Source: Flavobacterium psychroterrae
Lineage (GTDB): Bacteria; Bacteroidota; Bacteroidia; Flavobacteriales; Flavobacteriaceae
Assembly: GCF_018380615.1 (NCBI RefSeq)
Contig: NZ_JAGYVZ010000002.1
Coordinates: 62,001 to 126,000, forward strand
Direction of reading: 5' to 3'
DNA: 64,000 nt
The notes below the pieces were generated by a model that was not told the DNA's origin, made no database searches, and saw nothing but the letters and a program-made list of their open reading frames with translations. Positions 62,306 through 64,000 of the stretch are shown here, piece by piece; the first letter of the stretch is position 1; each line of letters opens with the position of its first letter. The translations under genes were made by a program, and so were the position numbers.

Positions 62306-62387
62306 TTTTTAGATTTTAGATTTTAGATTGTAGATTTTAGATTTTAGACCCCAAGGAATCTAAAATCTAAAATCTGAAATCTAAAAT
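62306..62387 (-). repeat. Inverted repeat built from ATCTAAA/TTTAGAT heptamers
   Basis: TTTTAGAT-type units repeat between about 62306 and 62347, and ATCTAAA-type units between 62356 and 62386, separated by an 8-nt loop. It lies between the fbaA stop and the accD start on the minus strand. It could terminate or attenuate transcription between these genes. Confidence 0.75.
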
Positions 62388-63455
62388 TTATAGTGTGTTT
62401 ACGTTATTCAAGTCTGCAAAAGCTTGTTCAAGTCTTGTGTTGAATGTCACTTCACTTTCACGTACCCATTTTCTTGGGTCATAATATTTTTTGTTAGGAA
62501 CTTCAGAACCTTCAGGGTTACCAATTTGTGTTTTTAAATAGTCAATATTTTTAACCATATAATCACGAATTCCTTCTGTATATGCAAATTGTAAATCGGT
62601 ATCAATATTCATTTTGATAACTCCGTAGCTAATTCCTTCTCTGATTTCTTCAAGTGTAGAACCTGAACCTCCGTGAAAAACGAAATCTACTGGGTTAGGA
62701 CCAGTTTTGAATTTGTTTTGAACGAAATCCTGAGAATTTTTTAAGATTTTTGGAGTCAATTTTACGTTTCCTGGTTTGTAAACACCGTGAACATTTCCAA
62801 AAGCTGCTGCGATTGTAAATCTAGGGCTTATTTTAGATAATTCTTCATAAGCATAAGCAACTTCTTCTGGTTGAGTATATAATTTTGAGCTATCAACATC
62901 AGAGTTGTCAACACCATCTTCTTCACCACCTGTAATACCAAGTTCGATTTCTAATGTCATTCCCATTTTGCTCATTCTAGCCAAGTATTCTTTACAGATC
63001 TCGATGTTTTCTTCGATTGGCTCCTCAGACAAATCGATCATGTGAGAACTGAATAATGGTTTTCCTGTTTCTGCAAAATGTTTTTCAGATGCATCTAATA
63101 AACCATCAATCCAAGGTAATAATTTTTTTGCACAGTGGTCAGTATGTAAAATTACAGTTGCACCGTAAGCTTCTGCTAAAGTATGGATGTGTAATGCTCC
63201 CGCAATTCCACCAGCGATTGCTGATTTTTCACCTGCATTAGATAATCCTTTTCCAGCGTTGAATTGAGCTCCTCCGTTAGAAAATTGAATGATAACCGGT
63301 GCATTTAGTTTTGCTGCAGTTTCAAGTACTCCGTTGATTGTGCTTGAACCAGTAACATTTACTGCTGGTAAAGCAAAACCTTTTTCTTTCGCATAATTAA
63401 AAATCTCCTGTACTTGATCTCCTGTAGCTACTCCCGGTTTGATATTGTGTGCCAT
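62388..63455 (-). CDS. fbaA: Fructose-bisphosphate aldolase, class II
   Basis: A 355-aa class IIA aldolase. Zinc-binding and active-site segments are visible: VILHTDHCAKK, IELGITGGEEDGVD, AAFGNVHGVYKPGNV and FHGGSGSTLEEI. It cleaves fructose-1,6-bisphosphate in glycolysis and works in reverse in gluconeogenesis. A TATTTTTG box lies at 63492-63499, about 36 nt upstream of the ATG. accD follows after the heptamer repeat. Confidence 0.96.
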   Translation of the reverse strand: MAHNIKPGVATGDQVQEIFNYAKEKGFALPAVNVTGSSTINGVLETAAKLNAPVIIQFSNGGAQFNAGKGLSNAGEKSAIAGGIAGALHIHTLAEAYGATVILHTDHCAKKLLPWIDGLLDASEKHFAETGKPLFSSHMIDLSEEPIEENIEICKEYLARMSKMGMTLEIELGITGGEEDGVDNSDVDSSKLYTQPEEVAYAYEELSKISPRFTIAAAFGNVHGVYKPGNVKLTPKILKNSQDFVQNKFKTGPNPVDFVFHGGSGSTLEEIREGISYGVIKMNIDTDLQFAYTEGIRDYMVKNIDYLKTQIGNPEGSEVPNKKYYDPRKWVRESEVTFNTRLEQAFADLNNVNTL

Positions 63456-63491
63456 TGTAATTTTTTTTAGTTGTTTTTAGTTTTTAGGTTG

Positions 63492-63499
63492 CAAAAATA
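63492..63499 (-). promoter_or_regulatory. -7 box of fbaA
   Basis: On the minus strand this reads TATTTTTG, an exact TAnnTTTG match. Confidence 0.55.
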
Positions 63500-63513
63500 A
63501 GAATTAATTAGCA

Positions 63514-64000
63514 TTAGAAAGGATAATTTATTCCAAAATTTAAAACAGAGTGCCCAAAATTGTATTCTTTGAACCATCGATCACCCTTCTCATGTGCTGG
63601 ATTATAAGTCTTAAACCCTAAATCTAACCGAATAACAAAGAAGCTTAAATCGTAACGTAAACCGAATCCTGAACCTAAAGCAATTTCAGCTAAATCGTTT
63701 AAGTTGTTGAATTTTGCCTTATCATCAATCACATTATCCATCACATTCCAGATATTTCCGGCGTCAGCAAAGATTGCTCCTTTGACATCGCCAAAAATTT
63801 TAAATCGAAATTCGGCACTCATTGCAATCTTCATATTTGCCTCGTTAAAATCATTTACAGCGTTCGTGCTTCCCGGACCTAAAGCATAGGGTTGCCATGC
63901 ACGGTTATCATTTGAACCTCCTGAATAATAACTTCGTGAAAACGGAATATAATTTGAATTTCCAAACGGAATCGCTATACCAAAAAAGCTTCTTACGGCC
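63514..64000 (-). CDS. tamL: Omp85-family outer-membrane protein, probable TamL, C-terminal part
   Basis: The minus-strand frame is open from the window edge to the stop at 63514, giving the last ~161 residues. It reads AVRSFFGIAIPFGNSNYIPFSR, then SYYSGGSNDNRAWQPYALGPGS, which matches the Omp85 surface-loop motif (GG-x-N-x-x-RG/RAW), then AIFADAGNIWNVMDN and a C-terminal Phe. This pattern fits TamL, the Bacteroidota lipoprotein member of the BamA/TamA group, rather than BamA. The internal ATG at 63834 is not the start. Confidence 0.75.
   Translation of the reverse strand, partial: AVRSFFGIAIPFGNSNYIPFSRSYYSGGSNDNRAWQPYALGPGSTNAVNDFNEANMKIAMSAEFRFKIFGDVKGAIFADAGNIWNVMDNVIDDKAKFNNLNDLAEIALGSGFGLRYDLSFFVIRLDLGFKTYNPAHEKGDRWFKEYNFGHSVLNFGINYPF

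Overview
The window is a stretch of a Flavobacterium-like (Bacteroidota, Flavobacteriia) chromosome. Reasons: strong A+T richness, repeated matches to the Bacteroidota -7 promoter box TAnnTTTG, almost no Shine-Dalgarno sites, a short primary sigma factor without region 1.1, TonB-dependent receptors paired with DUF4249 or HMA proteins, exosortase F, a GYDIA-type GHMP kinase, and an AccD without a zinc ribbon. No rRNA, tRNA, CRISPR array, phage or insertion sequence was recognised. Most of the window is vertically inherited core genome.

Layout. 1-5428: end of an outer-membrane protein gene, then lptC, a small membrane protein, a CNNM/CorC-type CBS protein, a PpiD/SurA-like periplasmic foldase, and an unknown 138-aa protein. 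5495-7827: mevalonate-pathway kinase and HMG-CoA reductase. 8011-13381: dipeptidyl peptidase IV followed by two POT peptide transporters, a peptide-scavenging operon. 13433-16000: one secreted thioredoxin with CGWC, followed by three tandem paralogues that have lost that motif. 16016-20827 (minus): surE, a small membrane protein, lpxB, an NlpC/P60 lipoprotein and comEC. 21041-26576: C-terminal processing protease, nuclease lipoprotein, and a divergent MFS efflux pump / AraC regulator pair. 26659-28621: rpe and rpoD.

28721-35155 (minus): a TonB-receptor operon made of a small secreted protein, the receptor, a DUF4249 lipoprotein and a protein with a plug-like domain but no barrel. 35360-41502: small membrane protein, TPR histidine kinase with LytTR regulator, several unrecognised genes and a CDP-alcohol phosphatidyltransferase. 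41625-44827: pnp, rpsO and a GAF/fRMsr protein. 44899-45871: exosortase xrtF and its partner. 45917-48892: a probable copper-handling cluster (HYC_CC_PP protein, TonB receptor with a CC motif, HMA protein). 49023-57171: DedA protein, the complete rod-shape operon mreB-mreC-mreD-mrdA-rodA, and purH. 57337-64000: ABC permease, zinc alcohol dehydrogenase, a broken HTH regulator beside a long inverted repeat, an unknown lipoprotein, accD, fbaA and the end of an Omp85/TamL gene.

Observations most worth checking: (1) the thioredoxin paralogues, which lost three residues at the CXXC turn and all carry a cysteine three residues after the presumed cis-proline; (2) comEC-tail-like terminator sequence between the paralogues, which points to how they duplicated; (3) four genes whose TAnnTTTG box ends exactly 4 nt before the ATG, predicting leaderless mRNAs; (4) an HTH regulator with one in-frame stop in its recognition region; (5) a family of AAATTCC-containing elements 8-12 nt after stop codons; and (6) a ~150-bp composite inverted repeat.
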